A stretch of DNA of 5,575 nucleotides from an uncultured Eubacteriales bacterium (lineage in GTDB: Bacteria; Bacillota; Clostridia; Oscillospirales; CAG-272). The stretch spans positions 1-5,575 of the forward strand of contig URZF01000107.1 of assembly GCA_900552255.1 (NCBI GenBank), written 5' to 3'. Positions 1-5,145 of the stretch are shown here, piece after piece. Under the pieces are notes generated by a model, which ran no database searches, was not told the origin of the DNA, and saw only the letters and a program-made list of their open reading frames with translations. Numbering within the stretch: the first letter of the stretch is position 1; every line of letters starts with the position of its first letter. The translations under genes and the position numbers were made by a program.

Positions 1-37
1 ACATGGTATCACAAAGCTATTACTTTTTCAATTAAGT

Positions 38-226
38 TATTGGCATATTTTCAAATTTAAATAACCAACAACCATACAATTCGAAACTTATCATTTCAGC
101 GCTTGACTAAACGCAATCGCTGAAACGATAGTTTCTGCATTTCCTCAATCTCGCTGCTTCGTCCACTGGACGCGCTCGATTTCGTCGCAGTTAAAGCCTC
201 GCGCTCTCCCGCGCTCAGCCGTTAAC
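38..226. repeat. Structured repeat element, copy A (possible ncRNA)
   Basis: First of two collinear diverged copies. On the plus strand it has a weak TTGG...CCAA hairpin (40-43 with 65-68). A long hairpin follows at 83-135, pairing 83-88/130-135, 90-92/127-129, 94-101/118-125 and 103-105/114-116, about 20 base pairs. A second hairpin has outer arms 147-150/178-181, CGC/GCG (152-154/172-174) and an inner GTCC/GGAC (161-164/168-171). A third is closed by 190-194/222-226 with inner GCGC/GCGC. Copy B has the same hairpins in the same order and spacing, although the primary sequence is only partly conserved. No convincing reading frame crosses it. The transcribed strand is unknown, since both strands can form the hairpins. 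I do not recognise it as a named RNA family; a non-transcribed repeat is the main alternative. Confidence 0.5.
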
Positions 227-255
227 AATAAGTAATTACTTGAATCCAAAAACAA

Positions 256-290
256 ATAAAAACGAGTAGTCTAAAGACTACTCATTTTTA
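256..290. terminator. Bidirectional terminator between repeat copies A and B
   Basis: An 8-bp perfect stem (264-271 GAGTAGTC with 276-283 GACTACTC) with a 4-nt loop is flanked by an A-rich run on the left and ATTTTTATT on the right. It therefore reads as an intrinsic terminator on both strands. On the minus strand it follows the tRNA-like CCA end of copy B by about a dozen bases, as a native tRNA terminator would. Confidence 0.75.
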
Positions 291-471
291 TTGGCTCTCC
301 ATGTTGGACTCGAACCAACTCCTCAGGCATCAAACTAATTGTTTCAGCCTTTGACTATGCAAAGTCTAAAACAATAGTTTATGCATATTCATAAACTCGC
401 TTCATCTGTCACAGGCAGCGCTCGTTTATTCATCAGTTAATAGCTTCGCTATAACACCGATAGGACGTTGG
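288..471. repeat. Structured repeat element, copy B (possible ncRNA)
   Basis: Second copy, about 250 bases from copy A and collinear with it. The long hairpin is at 332-380: 332-337/375-380, 339-344/369-374, 346-347/366-367 and 349-353/360-364. Hairpin two has ATAAAC/GTTTAT (391-396/424-429), then the same asymmetric loop as copy A (single T on the left, CTC on the right), then CGCT/AGCG (398-401/417-420) and a small CTG/CAG tip. Hairpin three is 436-455 with an ATAGC/GCTAT core. Pairs 340-373, 349-364 and 395-425 differ from copy A at both bases yet still pair, which argues for selected structure. CCAACTCC (315-322) can also pair with GGACGTTGG (463-471) with one bulge, closing the three hairpins into a junction. 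Function and strand are unknown. Confidence 0.55.
292..319 (-). other. tRNA 3'-end fragment (T-arm, acceptor strand, CCA)
   Basis: Read on the minus strand this is a 5-bp T-stem GTTGG/CCAAC around the canonical loop TTCGAGT, followed by a 7-nt acceptor strand ATGGAGA, a discriminator G and CCA. The matching 5' acceptor strand TCTCCAT is absent on the minus strand upstream. What lies there instead is the hairpin series of copy B, not D- and anticodon arms. A G discriminator fits tRNA-Asn, Asp or Ser, but the isotype cannot be assigned. It may be a remnant of a site-specific integration into a tRNA gene, or the tRNA-like tail of a larger RNA. It is not a complete tRNA gene. Confidence 0.7.
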
Positions 472-480
472 TATAAAATA

Positions 481-510
481 AAAAAGCCGGCGATACCGCC
501 GAATTTTTTA
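481..510. terminator. Probable terminator after repeat copy B
   Basis: A 5-bp GC-only stem (488-492 CGGCG with 497-501 CGCCG, loop ATAC) is flanked by an A-run on the left and a six-T run on the right, so it can terminate on either strand. On the minus strand the T-run continues as TTTTTTATTTT, the better of the two. It lies about 70 bases before the phosphotransferase start and could insulate that gene from the repeat region or attenuate it. Confidence 0.55.
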
Positions 511-577
511 GGGATAGACAGATTAAAAAATGATTTTTTGTCATTATATCGAAAATTAGTAGGAGGATATCATAGCG

Positions 578-1342
578 ATGAAATTTCATGATCTATCCGA
601 AAACACCGGAAAAACCGTTTTGTCAGACGGCTGCGAGATCCTACGGGAAGCGGATGCTTCCTCGCCGGAGATTTTCCGGTTTCTGCGATATTTGGCAGAG
701 AGGGATCTGCCGGTCGAAAAGCCGCTGCGGATTGAAGCGGGCAAGGAAGCTTATCGGTTTGAGCAGGCGGAGTTGGTTCATCCGAAAGCATGGAGCGATG
801 AAGCGCTGTTCGCTGTGGGCAGTCTTGTGCGGTCGCTGCACGACGCCGGTGCGGATTATGTACCGCAGGACAAGGAGCGATTTCGTCCGTGGTATCTCAG
901 AGAGCTTGACGGAAAGTACCGCATTTGGTGTCACGGCGACATTGCGCCGTGGAATCTTCTGACACGGGATGGTATGCCGTATCTTCTCATAGATTGGGAG
1001 TATGCGGGACCGCTCGATCCTATGACGGAGCTTGCCCGCGTCCTGTGGCTGTTTGCGCAGCTTCATGACGACGATATCGCCGAAATGCAGGGGCTGCCGT
1101 CACCTAAGCGGCGTGCGGCGCAGGTGCGCCTGATCTGCGACGCCTATGGCCTTGCGCAGGGAGAGCGGTGGGGCATGATCGAGCGGATTATGAACGTGAT
1201 CATCTGCGAGACCGCGCATGAGGCGATCGGTCCGAAGCTGACGCCGGAAAGCGAGGGAAGCCTGTGGGGCTTTGCGTGGCGAGCCCGCAGCCTTTACTGG
1301 ATCTTGCGGCATCGAAGCATCCTTGAGAGTGCGTTGCAATGA
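578..1342 (+). CDS. APH-type phosphotransferase family protein
   Basis: A 254-residue protein of the aminoglycoside/choline-kinase-like phosphotransferase fold, presumably transferring ATP phosphate to an unknown small substrate. The catalytic segment WCHGDIAPWN is at residues 117-126, with D121 the expected base and N126 a metal ligand. LIDWEYAGPLDP at 137-148 supplies the second metal aspartate, D139. An alpha-helical C-lobe follows. The N-lobe is short, about 90 residues, and I see no clear ATP-anchoring Val-X-Lys strand; the ILRE segment (21-24) may take its place, as in related proteins with Arg there. The ATG at 578 is supported by AGGAGG at 561-566. No strong promoter is evident; an AT palindrome (525-531/533-539) and a weak TTATAT lie upstream. 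It is monocistronic and convergent with khpA. Similarity to resistance kinases is fold-level only, so an antibiotic substrate should not be assumed. Confidence 0.85.
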   Translation: MKFHDLSENTGKTVLSDGCEILREADASSPEIFRFLRYLAERDLPVEKPLRIEAGKEAYRFEQAELVHPKAWSDEALFAVGSLVRSLHDAGADYVPQDKERFRPWYLRELDGKYRIWCHGDIAPWNLLTRDGMPYLLIDWEYAGPLDPMTELARVLWLFAQLHDDDIAEMQGLPSPKRRAAQVRLICDAYGLAQGERWGMIERIMNVIICETAHEAIGPKLTPESEGSLWGFAWRARSLYWILRHRSILESALQ

Positions 1343-1370
1343 AAAAGGAACGGAGAATCCGTTCCTTTTT
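1342..1370. terminator. Bidirectional terminator between phosphotransferase and khpA
   Basis: A perfect 13-nt inverted repeat (1342-1354 and 1358-1370) around a 3-nt loop, with GGAACGGA/TCCGTTCC at its core and A5/T5 ends. Its first base overlaps the phosphotransferase TGA, and its last lies one base from the khpA stop. It therefore ends both convergent transcripts, and the ribosomal operon stops after khpA. Confidence 0.93.
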
Positions 1371-1371
1371 C

Positions 1372-1611
1372 TTATTCGATATCGACTGTCACTTTTTTTC
1401 CGGTTCCGTTTGCCGCGGCCTTCATCAGCTGGCGGATCGCCTTGGCGATCTTGCCGTGCTTGCCGATCACCTTACCCATGTCGGAGGGCGCGACGGAAAG
1501 CTTTAACGTTACGCTGTTTTCCGTTTCCTCCGCCGCGATGACGGTGACTTCGTCGGGATTGTCGACAATCGCTCTCGCAATGTTGGCGAGAGTCCCTTTG
1601 AGATCGGTCAT
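1372..1611 (-). CDS. khpA: KH-domain RNA-binding protein KhpA (YlqC family)
   Basis: A 79-residue single KH-domain protein, the usual size for KhpA/YlqC. The domain spans almost the whole chain. The nucleic-acid-binding GXXG loop is G50-K-H-G53 inside GKVIGKHGKIAKAIR (46-60), flanked by beta strands at about 22-41 and 73-78. Members of the family bind RNA in the cytoplasm and, in streptococci and lactobacilli, act with KhpB in cell elongation and division; that role here is inference by family. The ATG at 1611 has GGAGA at 1619-1623, seven bases upstream. Only 15 bases separate it from rpsP, so the two are almost certainly co-transcribed. It is the last gene of the operon, directly before a strong terminator. 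Confidence 0.93.
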   Translation of the reverse strand: MTDLKGTLANIARAIVDNPDEVTVIAAEETENSVTLKLSVAPSDMGKVIGKHGKIAKAIRQLMKAAANGTGKKVTVDIE

Positions 1612-1626
1612 TTCTGTGTCTCCGAA

Positions 1627-1872
1627 TTATTCGGTGATGCCGGCTTTTTTCAGCAGGCTTCTGACCGTTTCCGTGGGCTGTGCACCGTTGGCAATCCATT
1701 TCTTCGCTTTTTCGGGGTCAATTTTGATATCGGCGGGATCGGTCAGCGGATTGTAATAACCGAGCTCCTCGATGAATCTTCCGTCGCGGGGATAACGGGA
1801 ATCCGCGACGACGACGCGGTAAAAGGGAGCCTTTTTGGCTCCGATTCTTTTGAGTCTGATTTTAACTGACAT
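1627..1872 (-). CDS. rpsP: 30S ribosomal protein S16
   Basis: An 81-residue S16, normal length. The N-terminus [20 protein letters not shown] and the following [20 protein letters not shown] are classic S16. The middle segment NPLTDP (41-46) and the C-terminal helix with [12 protein letters not shown] (63-74) also match the family. S16 binds 16S rRNA and is needed for 30S assembly. The ATG at 1872 is chosen because GGAGG lies at 1881-1885, eight bases upstream, and because the family starts MxVKIRL. A TTG at 1887 would add five residues but overlaps that ribosome binding site. The gene follows ffh after 66 bases and precedes khpA by 15, the standard Bacillota order. Confidence 0.97.
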   Translation of the reverse strand: MSVKIRLKRIGAKKAPFYRVVVADSRYPRDGRFIEELGYYNPLTDPADIKIDPEKAKKWIANGAQPTETVRSLLKKAGITE

Positions 1873-1880
1873 GCTTGTGT

Positions 1881-1885
1881 CCTCC
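1881..1885 (-). promoter_or_regulatory. Ribosome binding site of rpsP
   Basis: GGAGG on the minus strand, eight bases before the ATG at 1872. It fixes the start there and excludes the in-frame TTG at 1887. Confidence 0.85.
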
Positions 1886-1938
1886 AAAAATTTGTTGTTT
1901 TCTATAATTTTTCAACCGATTCTTGATCGCCTGAATCA

Positions 1939-3279
1939 TTAACGTGGAAACGGCACCTTGCCGAGCTTGCCGAATTTTTTTGCGCCCTTTCCTCCGGCAA
2001 ACTGCTTCATGAGCTTGTTTGTTTGGTCGAACTGCTTTAAAAGGCGGTTGATTTCCTCAATCGAGGTGCCGGAGCCTTTTGCGATGCGGGTTTTTCTCGA
2101 ATAATTGATGATTTCCGGTTTTTCGCGCTCTGCCGGCGTCATGGAAAGGATGATCGCTTCGGTTTTCGCAATCATTTTTTCGTCGAAATTCGCATCCTTC
2201 AGCGCGCCGGGAGAAATGCCCGGCATCATGCCGACGAGGGATTCGAGAGAACCCATATTTTTGAGCTGATTCATCTGATCGAGATAATCCGTCAGCGTAA
2301 AACGGGATTTGCGCAGCTTTTCCTCGAGCTCGGCGGCCTTTTTCATGTCGAAATTCTGTTCCGCCTTTTCAATGAGTGAGAGCATGTCTCCCATACCGAG
2401 GATCCGGGATGCCATGCGGTCGGGATAAAACGGCTCGATGGCGTCGAGCTTTTCGCCTGTTCCGATGAATTTGATCGGCTTTCCGGTGACATATTTGACG
2501 GAAAGCGCCGCGCCGCCTCTCGTATCGCCGTCGAGCTTCGTCACGATGACGCCCGTGATATCAAGCATTTCGTTGAAGGTTTCGGCGACGTCCACGGCGG
2601 CCTGTCCCGCCATGGCGTCGATGGTGAGAAGGATTTCCGTCGGCTCGAGCTCTTTTTTGAGCTCCCGCAGCTCCTCCATCATCGCCTCGTCGATTTGAAG
2701 TCTGCCCGCCGTGTCGATGAACACCATATCGTATCCGTTTTTCCTCGCATAGGAAAGTCCGTTTTTCGCAATTTTGAGCGGCGCGGTTTTGTCGTCCTCC
2801 GCATATACTGTGACGCCGGCCTTTTCTCCGACGATTTGGAGCTGTCGGATCGCGGCGGGTCGATATACGTCGCAGGCGACGAGCAGGGGATTTTTACCCT
2901 GCTTTTTCATCATAGCGGCGAGCTTGCCCGCATGTGTGGTCTTGCCGGCGCCCTGAAGTCCGACCATCATGACGACTGTCGGCGGCTTGGATGAAATCTG
3001 AAGCTTCGACTGGGTCCCGCCCATCAGCGCGGTCAGCTCCTCGTTGACGATTTTGACGACCTGCTGGGCGGGCATGAGGCTTTCGAGCACCTCCGCTCCC
3101 ACGGCGCGCTCGGTGACCTTGTTTATGAATTCGCGGACGACCTTGAAATTGACGTCGGCTTCCAGCAGCGCGAGCTTGACCGCGCGCATGCCTTCTCTGA
3201 CGTCCTTTTCGGTCAGCGTGCCTTTGTTCCTGAATTTCTTAAAGGCTTCCGCGAGCTTTTCCTGAAGGTTCTGAAACAT
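1939..3279 (-). CDS. ffh: Signal recognition particle GTPase Ffh (SRP54)
   Basis: A 446-residue Ffh, typical length. In the cytoplasm it binds signal sequences of nascent chains and SRP RNA, then docks with FtsY at the membrane. The N domain is residues 1 to about 85. The G domain has the P-loop GLQGAGKT (107-114), DTAGR (189-193), TKLD (247-250) and GTGEK (273-277). The Met-rich M domain runs from about 295 to the end, with the RNA-binding segment SRKTRIAKGSG at 394-404. All GTPase motifs are intact. The ATG at 3279 is preferred because GGAGG lies at 3285-3289 and family members start MFxxLxEKL; a TTG at 3297 lies upstream of that site. The gene starts 28 bases after the ylxM stop. No SRP RNA gene was recognised in the window. 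Confidence 0.98.
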   Translation of the reverse strand: MFQNLQEKLAEAFKKFRNKGTLTEKDVREGMRAVKLALLEADVNFKVVREFINKVTERAVGAEVLESLMPAQQVVKIVNEELTALMGGTQSKLQISSKPPTVVMMVGLQGAGKTTHAGKLAAMMKKQGKNPLLVACDVYRPAAIRQLQIVGEKAGVTVYAEDDKTAPLKIAKNGLSYARKNGYDMVFIDTAGRLQIDEAMMEELRELKKELEPTEILLTIDAMAGQAAVDVAETFNEMLDITGVIVTKLDGDTRGGAALSVKYVTGKPIKFIGTGEKLDAIEPFYPDRMASRILGMGDMLSLIEKAEQNFDMKKAAELEEKLRKSRFTLTDYLDQMNQLKNMGSLESLVGMMPGISPGALKDANFDEKMIAKTEAIILSMTPAEREKPEIINYSRKTRIAKGSGTSIEEINRLLKQFDQTNKLMKQFAGGKGAKKFGKLGKVPFPR

Positions 3280-3284
3280 GGTTT

Positions 3285-3289
3285 CCTCC
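3285..3289 (-). promoter_or_regulatory. Ribosome binding site of ffh
   Basis: GGAGG on the minus strand, five bases before the ATG at 3279. It decides against the in-frame TTG at 3297, which would place the site inside the coding sequence. Confidence 0.8.
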
Positions 3290-3307
3290 GTTTCCAAGAT
3301 ACCCTTG

Positions 3308-3655
3308 TTATGGTTTGACGGACTCCAACAGCTTTATGATCCGGTCGAAATCACATGTGTCGGCCGGATATTTCTCTTTTAGTCGGCGGACGATTTCCCC
3401 CGCTTCCTCAGAGGCTTTTTCGATGCGGATGAATTTGTCTGCGAGTCCCAATGTTTCTTCGAGGGAGAGCAGCGTCTCCTCGGCCCGTTTGATGCTGTCG
3501 CGCGCGCCCTGACGGGTGATGCCGGTGTTTTCGGCGACCTCTGCGAGAGAAAGGTCGTCGTTGTAATATAGATCGAACATTGTTTTCTGCGTTGGTGTGA
3601 GAAGCTCGCCGTAGATGTCGAAAAGCATGATGAGCCGCAGATTTTTTTCAAACAT
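3308..3655 (-). CDS. ylxM: YlxM family helix-turn-helix protein, SRP-associated
   Basis: A 115-residue YlxM/p13-like protein. It starts MFEKNLRLIMLFDIYGELLT, a hallmark of the family, followed by PTQKTMFDLYYNDDLSLAEVAE. A helix-turn-helix resembling sigma-factor region 4 lies at about 35-62 (LSLAEVAENTGITRQGARD), with a helical, charged C-terminus. The family is usually encoded next to ffh. A streptococcal homologue has been linked to SRP GTPase/RNA interaction, but the general role is not settled. The ATG at 3655 is supported by GGAGG at 3663-3667. The frame stays open to 3733, but that extension would cross the promoter and palindrome and is not part of the protein. First gene of the operon; its DNA-binding fold makes autoregulation at the palindrome 3671-3697 plausible but unproven. 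Confidence 0.93.
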   Translation of the reverse strand: MFEKNLRLIMLFDIYGELLTPTQKTMFDLYYNDDLSLAEVAENTGITRQGARDSIKRAEETLLSLEETLGLADKFIRIEKASEEAGEIVRRLKEKYPADTCDFDRIIKLLESVKP

Positions 3656-3662
3656 CGGATGT

Positions 3663-3667
3663 CCTCC
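3663..3667 (-). promoter_or_regulatory. Ribosome binding site of ylxM
   Basis: GGAGG on the minus strand, seven bases before the ATG at 3655 and three bases beyond the palindrome. It fixes the start and excludes the open frame that extends to 3733. Confidence 0.85.
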
Positions 3668-3670
3668 GCG

Positions 3671-3697
3671 CTCTGTAAAGTGAATAACTTTACAGAG
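3671..3697. promoter_or_regulatory. Palindromic operator candidate at the ylxM-ffh promoter
   Basis: Perfect 11-bp arms, CTCTGTAAAGT (3671-3681) and ACTTTACAGAG (3687-3697), around a 5-base centre. It overlaps two bases of the minus-strand -10 box and covers the predicted start at about 3689. Because transcription would start inside the far arm, the mRNA would lack most of one arm. That favours a double-stranded DNA operator over an RNA hairpin. Possible binders are YlxM itself or an unlinked regulator; neither is shown. Confidence 0.65.
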
Positions 3698-3724
3698 TAT
3701 AGCATGAAAAGCGGGATTTGTCAA
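3696..3724 (-). promoter_or_regulatory. Promoter of the ylxM-ffh-rpsP-khpA operon
   Basis: A consensus TTGACA -35 box (3719-3724), a 17-base spacer and a TATACT -10 box (3696-3701), differing from the housekeeping sigma consensus at one base. The predicted start is near 3689, giving a leader of roughly 34 bases before ylxM. It is the only strong promoter seen for the four genes. Confidence 0.9.
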
Positions 3725-3827
3725 GCCTATCATGTATATTTTCTTTGATGATTTCAGAAATACTCGAAAAACAGGGAAAACATAGGCGGAATCGCGATAC
3801 GGAAAGCTTATACAAATCTTAAACTTA

Positions 3828-3836
3828 TGTTATACT
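3828..3836 (+). promoter_or_regulatory. Extended -10 promoter of the NimA-like gene
   Basis: TGTTATACT: a TG dinucleotide one base before TATACT (3831-3836). The base run TTATAC at 3808-3813, 17 bases upstream, is a poor -35 box, which fits an extended -10 type. The predicted start at about 3843 leaves a leader of about 24 bases holding the ribosome binding site. Confidence 0.65.
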
Positions 3837-3854
3837 ATAACAAAAAATAGAATT

Positions 3855-3860
3855 GAGGGA
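3855..3860 (+). promoter_or_regulatory. Ribosome binding site for the TTG start at 3867
   Basis: GAGGGA ends six bases before the TTG at 3867. The first downstream ATG (3888) has only a GGAG 14 bases away, so the TTG start is preferred. Confidence 0.7.
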
Positions 3861-3866
3861 ATAACA

Positions 3867-4364
3867 TTGAGGAGACGAGATCGGGAAATGCCGGAGGGGT
3901 TTGCGCTTTCGGTGGCGGATAAATGCGAATACGCGGTGCTTTCCATGACGGATACGGACGGGGATCCGTACTGCGTGCCGGTTTCGATTGCAAGAGAAGG
4001 CATGACGCTGTATTTCCATTCCGCAAAGGAGGGCTTCAAGGCGGAGGCGATGCGTAAGCATCCGAAGGTCTGTGTGGCCTGCGTCGGGGATACTCATCTT
4101 GTTCCGGAGCAGTTTACGACGGAATATGAATCCGCCGTGATACGGGGAACGGCTCACGAGGTATCGGATGAGGAGGAAAAAAGAAAGGCGCTTCGGCTGA
4201 TCTGCGAACGGTATGCGCCGTCGAATATGGGAGGCTTTGAAAAGGCCGTCTCGGAGAGCCTTTTCCGCACGGCGATTTGGAGAATAGAGATCGCGGAGAT
4301 CACCGGCAAGCGCAAAAAATACGATTTACGGGGAATCGAGATGAAATACGGAAGAATGGAGTGA
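3867..4364 (+). CDS. NimA-like pyridoxamine 5'-phosphate oxidase-fold flavoprotein
   Basis: A 165-residue protein of the split-barrel flavin-binding family that includes NimA-type nitroimidazole reductases; the usual length is about 150-165. The N-terminus MRRRDREM matches the family's typical RRKDRE start, which supports the TTG at 3867. Beta strands of the barrel include YAVLSMTD and YCVPVSI (about 22-41). TLYFHSAKEG (47-56) is the most diagnostic motif; its H51 corresponds to a conserved histidine near the flavin. Later segments are ESAVIRGTAHEVSD (88-101) and the C-terminal WRIEIAEITGKRK. It probably binds FMN in the cytoplasm; substrate unknown. Drug resistance cannot be inferred, as most homologues are uncharacterised. 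It is transcribed alone from an extended -10 promoter, divergent from ylxM and convergent with the nitroreductase. Confidence 0.87.
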   Translation: MRRRDREMPEGFALSVADKCEYAVLSMTDTDGDPYCVPVSIAREGMTLYFHSAKEGFKAEAMRKHPKVCVACVGDTHLVPEQFTTEYESAVIRGTAHEVSDEEEKRKALRLICERYAPSNMGGFEKAVSESLFRTAIWRIEIAEITGKRKKYDLRGIEMKYGRME

Positions 4365-4413
4365 TTTCTCAAATCTATGTTATCGTTCAATCAATATGAC
4401 GAATGAAAAATAT

Positions 4414-4449
4414 AAAACAGACGGCCGTTAAAAACGGCCGTCTGTTTTT
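4414..4449. terminator. Bidirectional terminator between NimA-like gene and nitroreductase
   Basis: Perfect 16-nt arms (4414-4429 and 4433-4448) with a 3-base loop: CAGACGGCCGTT on one side, its complement on the other, A4 and T5 at the ends. It ends three bases before the nitroreductase stop codon and about 50 bases after the NimA-like stop, so it serves both convergent units. Confidence 0.93.
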
Positions 4450-4452
4450 CTG

Positions 4453-5121
4453 TCAGGCTGTCCATTGAAAATGCTCGGCGCCGGCGCCTATTTCAAAGTG
4501 GTATTTGACGATGCCGAGATCGATGTCCGAATAGGCTCCTCCGGAGGCTTCCGCCTTTATGCCGTTCTCCGTCAGTGTAAAACAGAAGCCTTGCCGGTTC
4601 ATCGCCGTCGGTGCGAGCATGGCGGACTGCATACCGGAGACGAACCAGTCCGGTATAGTGCTCTCCGTCCGGCAGAGCGCCTCCATTGGCTTGGATTTAT
4701 GGGGCACGCCCTGCGTTTCTCCATATCCGAGCGCGATGACGCATACGAGCTTTTCGCCCTCGCCGATCGCGCATTTTGTCTTTTTTCTGCGATAGGTCAG
4801 CGCAACCCAGCAGGTGTTGAGGCCGAGCCGCTGCGCCACAAGGACGATCCGTTCCCCGTAATAGCCGATTTTTTCATCGAGCTGCGGAGTTTTTTTGCCG
4901 ACAAGCGCGATGTAACTGCGCACATTCCGAAAGCTTCCGTAATGCGCCATAAAGCCGCGAAAGGCCTCCGGCTCCTCCGTCACAAGCTGGATGTGAAGTC
5001 CGCTTTCCTTGTTGCAGGCGTCGATTTCCCGATTCAGAGCCGCCGCTTTGTCCGCTTCGATCGGACGGTCGGCGTAGGCTCTGACGGAGTGACGCGCCTT
5101 GACTGCTTCCATGAGTTCCAT
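4453..5121 (-). CDS. Nitroreductase family protein (TM1586-like)
   Basis: A 222-residue protein with the nitroreductase FMN-binding start: MEAVKARHSVRAYADRPI (4-21) holds the R-X-S-X-R phosphate-contact pattern (R10, S12, R14). Further on, IGYYGERIVLVAQRLGLNTCWVAL (85-108) and KLVCVIALGYGE (124-135) match the central helix and strand. MQSAMLAPTAMNRQ (164-177) resembles the APSAxNxQ flavin motif, here in the second half. DLGIVKYHFE (201-210) is the usual C-terminal strand. This arrangement fits the TM1586-type branch. It probably uses NAD(P)H and FMN; substrate unknown. The ATG at 5121 has GGAGG at 5129-5133. It follows the ArsR-family gene by 24 bases, so the two form an operon, and it ends at a strong terminator. 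Confidence 0.88.
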   Translation of the reverse strand: MELMEAVKARHSVRAYADRPIEADKAAALNREIDACNKESGLHIQLVTEEPEAFRGFMAHYGSFRNVRSYIALVGKKTPQLDEKIGYYGERIVLVAQRLGLNTCWVALTYRRKKTKCAIGEGEKLVCVIALGYGETQGVPHKSKPMEALCRTESTIPDWFVSGMQSAMLAPTAMNRQGFCFTLTENGIKAEASGGAYSDIDLGIVKYHFEIGAGAEHFQWTA

Positions 5122-5145
5122 AATGCTACCTCCTGATATATGGGA

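Noticed and set aside
65..309. GTTGGAC and similar GTTRRRY-like words suggesting integron attC sites
   Set aside because: No paired RYYYAAC/GTTRRRY cores at attC spacing around a cassette gene, no integrase, and the best word is simply part of the T-arm.
292..319. Intact tRNA gene on the minus strand
   Set aside because: Only the T-arm and 3' acceptor strand exist; no complementary 5' strand TCTCCAT and no anticodon arm within reach.
428..436. CTGATGA on the minus strand followed by a stem, resembling a hammerhead ribozyme core
   Set aside because: After the stem the sequence reads GAAT, not GAAA; there is no suitable NUH cleavage site before the preceding hairpin, stem III cannot be formed, and copy A has CTGCGACGA instead.
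543..548. Minus-strand TATAAT as a promoter for transcription into the repeat region
   Set aside because: No -35 box at 16-18 bases and no TG extension; it would also run straight into the hairpin at 488-501. Kept only as a possibility.
1..577. CRISPR array or SRP RNA in the leftmost region
   Set aside because: There are only two copies, diverged and about 200 bases long with internal hairpins, so not a CRISPR. No SRP RNA tip motif with a GGAA-type loop and conserved internal loops was seen.
1873..1887. Upstream TTG start for rpsP
   Set aside because: It would overlap the GGAGG site that serves the ATG at 1872 and would add residues not found in S16.
3656..3733. N-terminal extension of ylxM to 3733
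   Set aside because: The open frame runs through the promoter and palindrome and would be upstream of the transcription start; the ATG at 3655 has a good ribosome binding site and the family's normal N-terminus.
4465..5136. Long plus-strand open frame antisense to the nitroreductase
   Set aside because: It mirrors the nitroreductase codons, has no family features and no ribosome binding site, while the minus-strand protein shows clear nitroreductase motifs.
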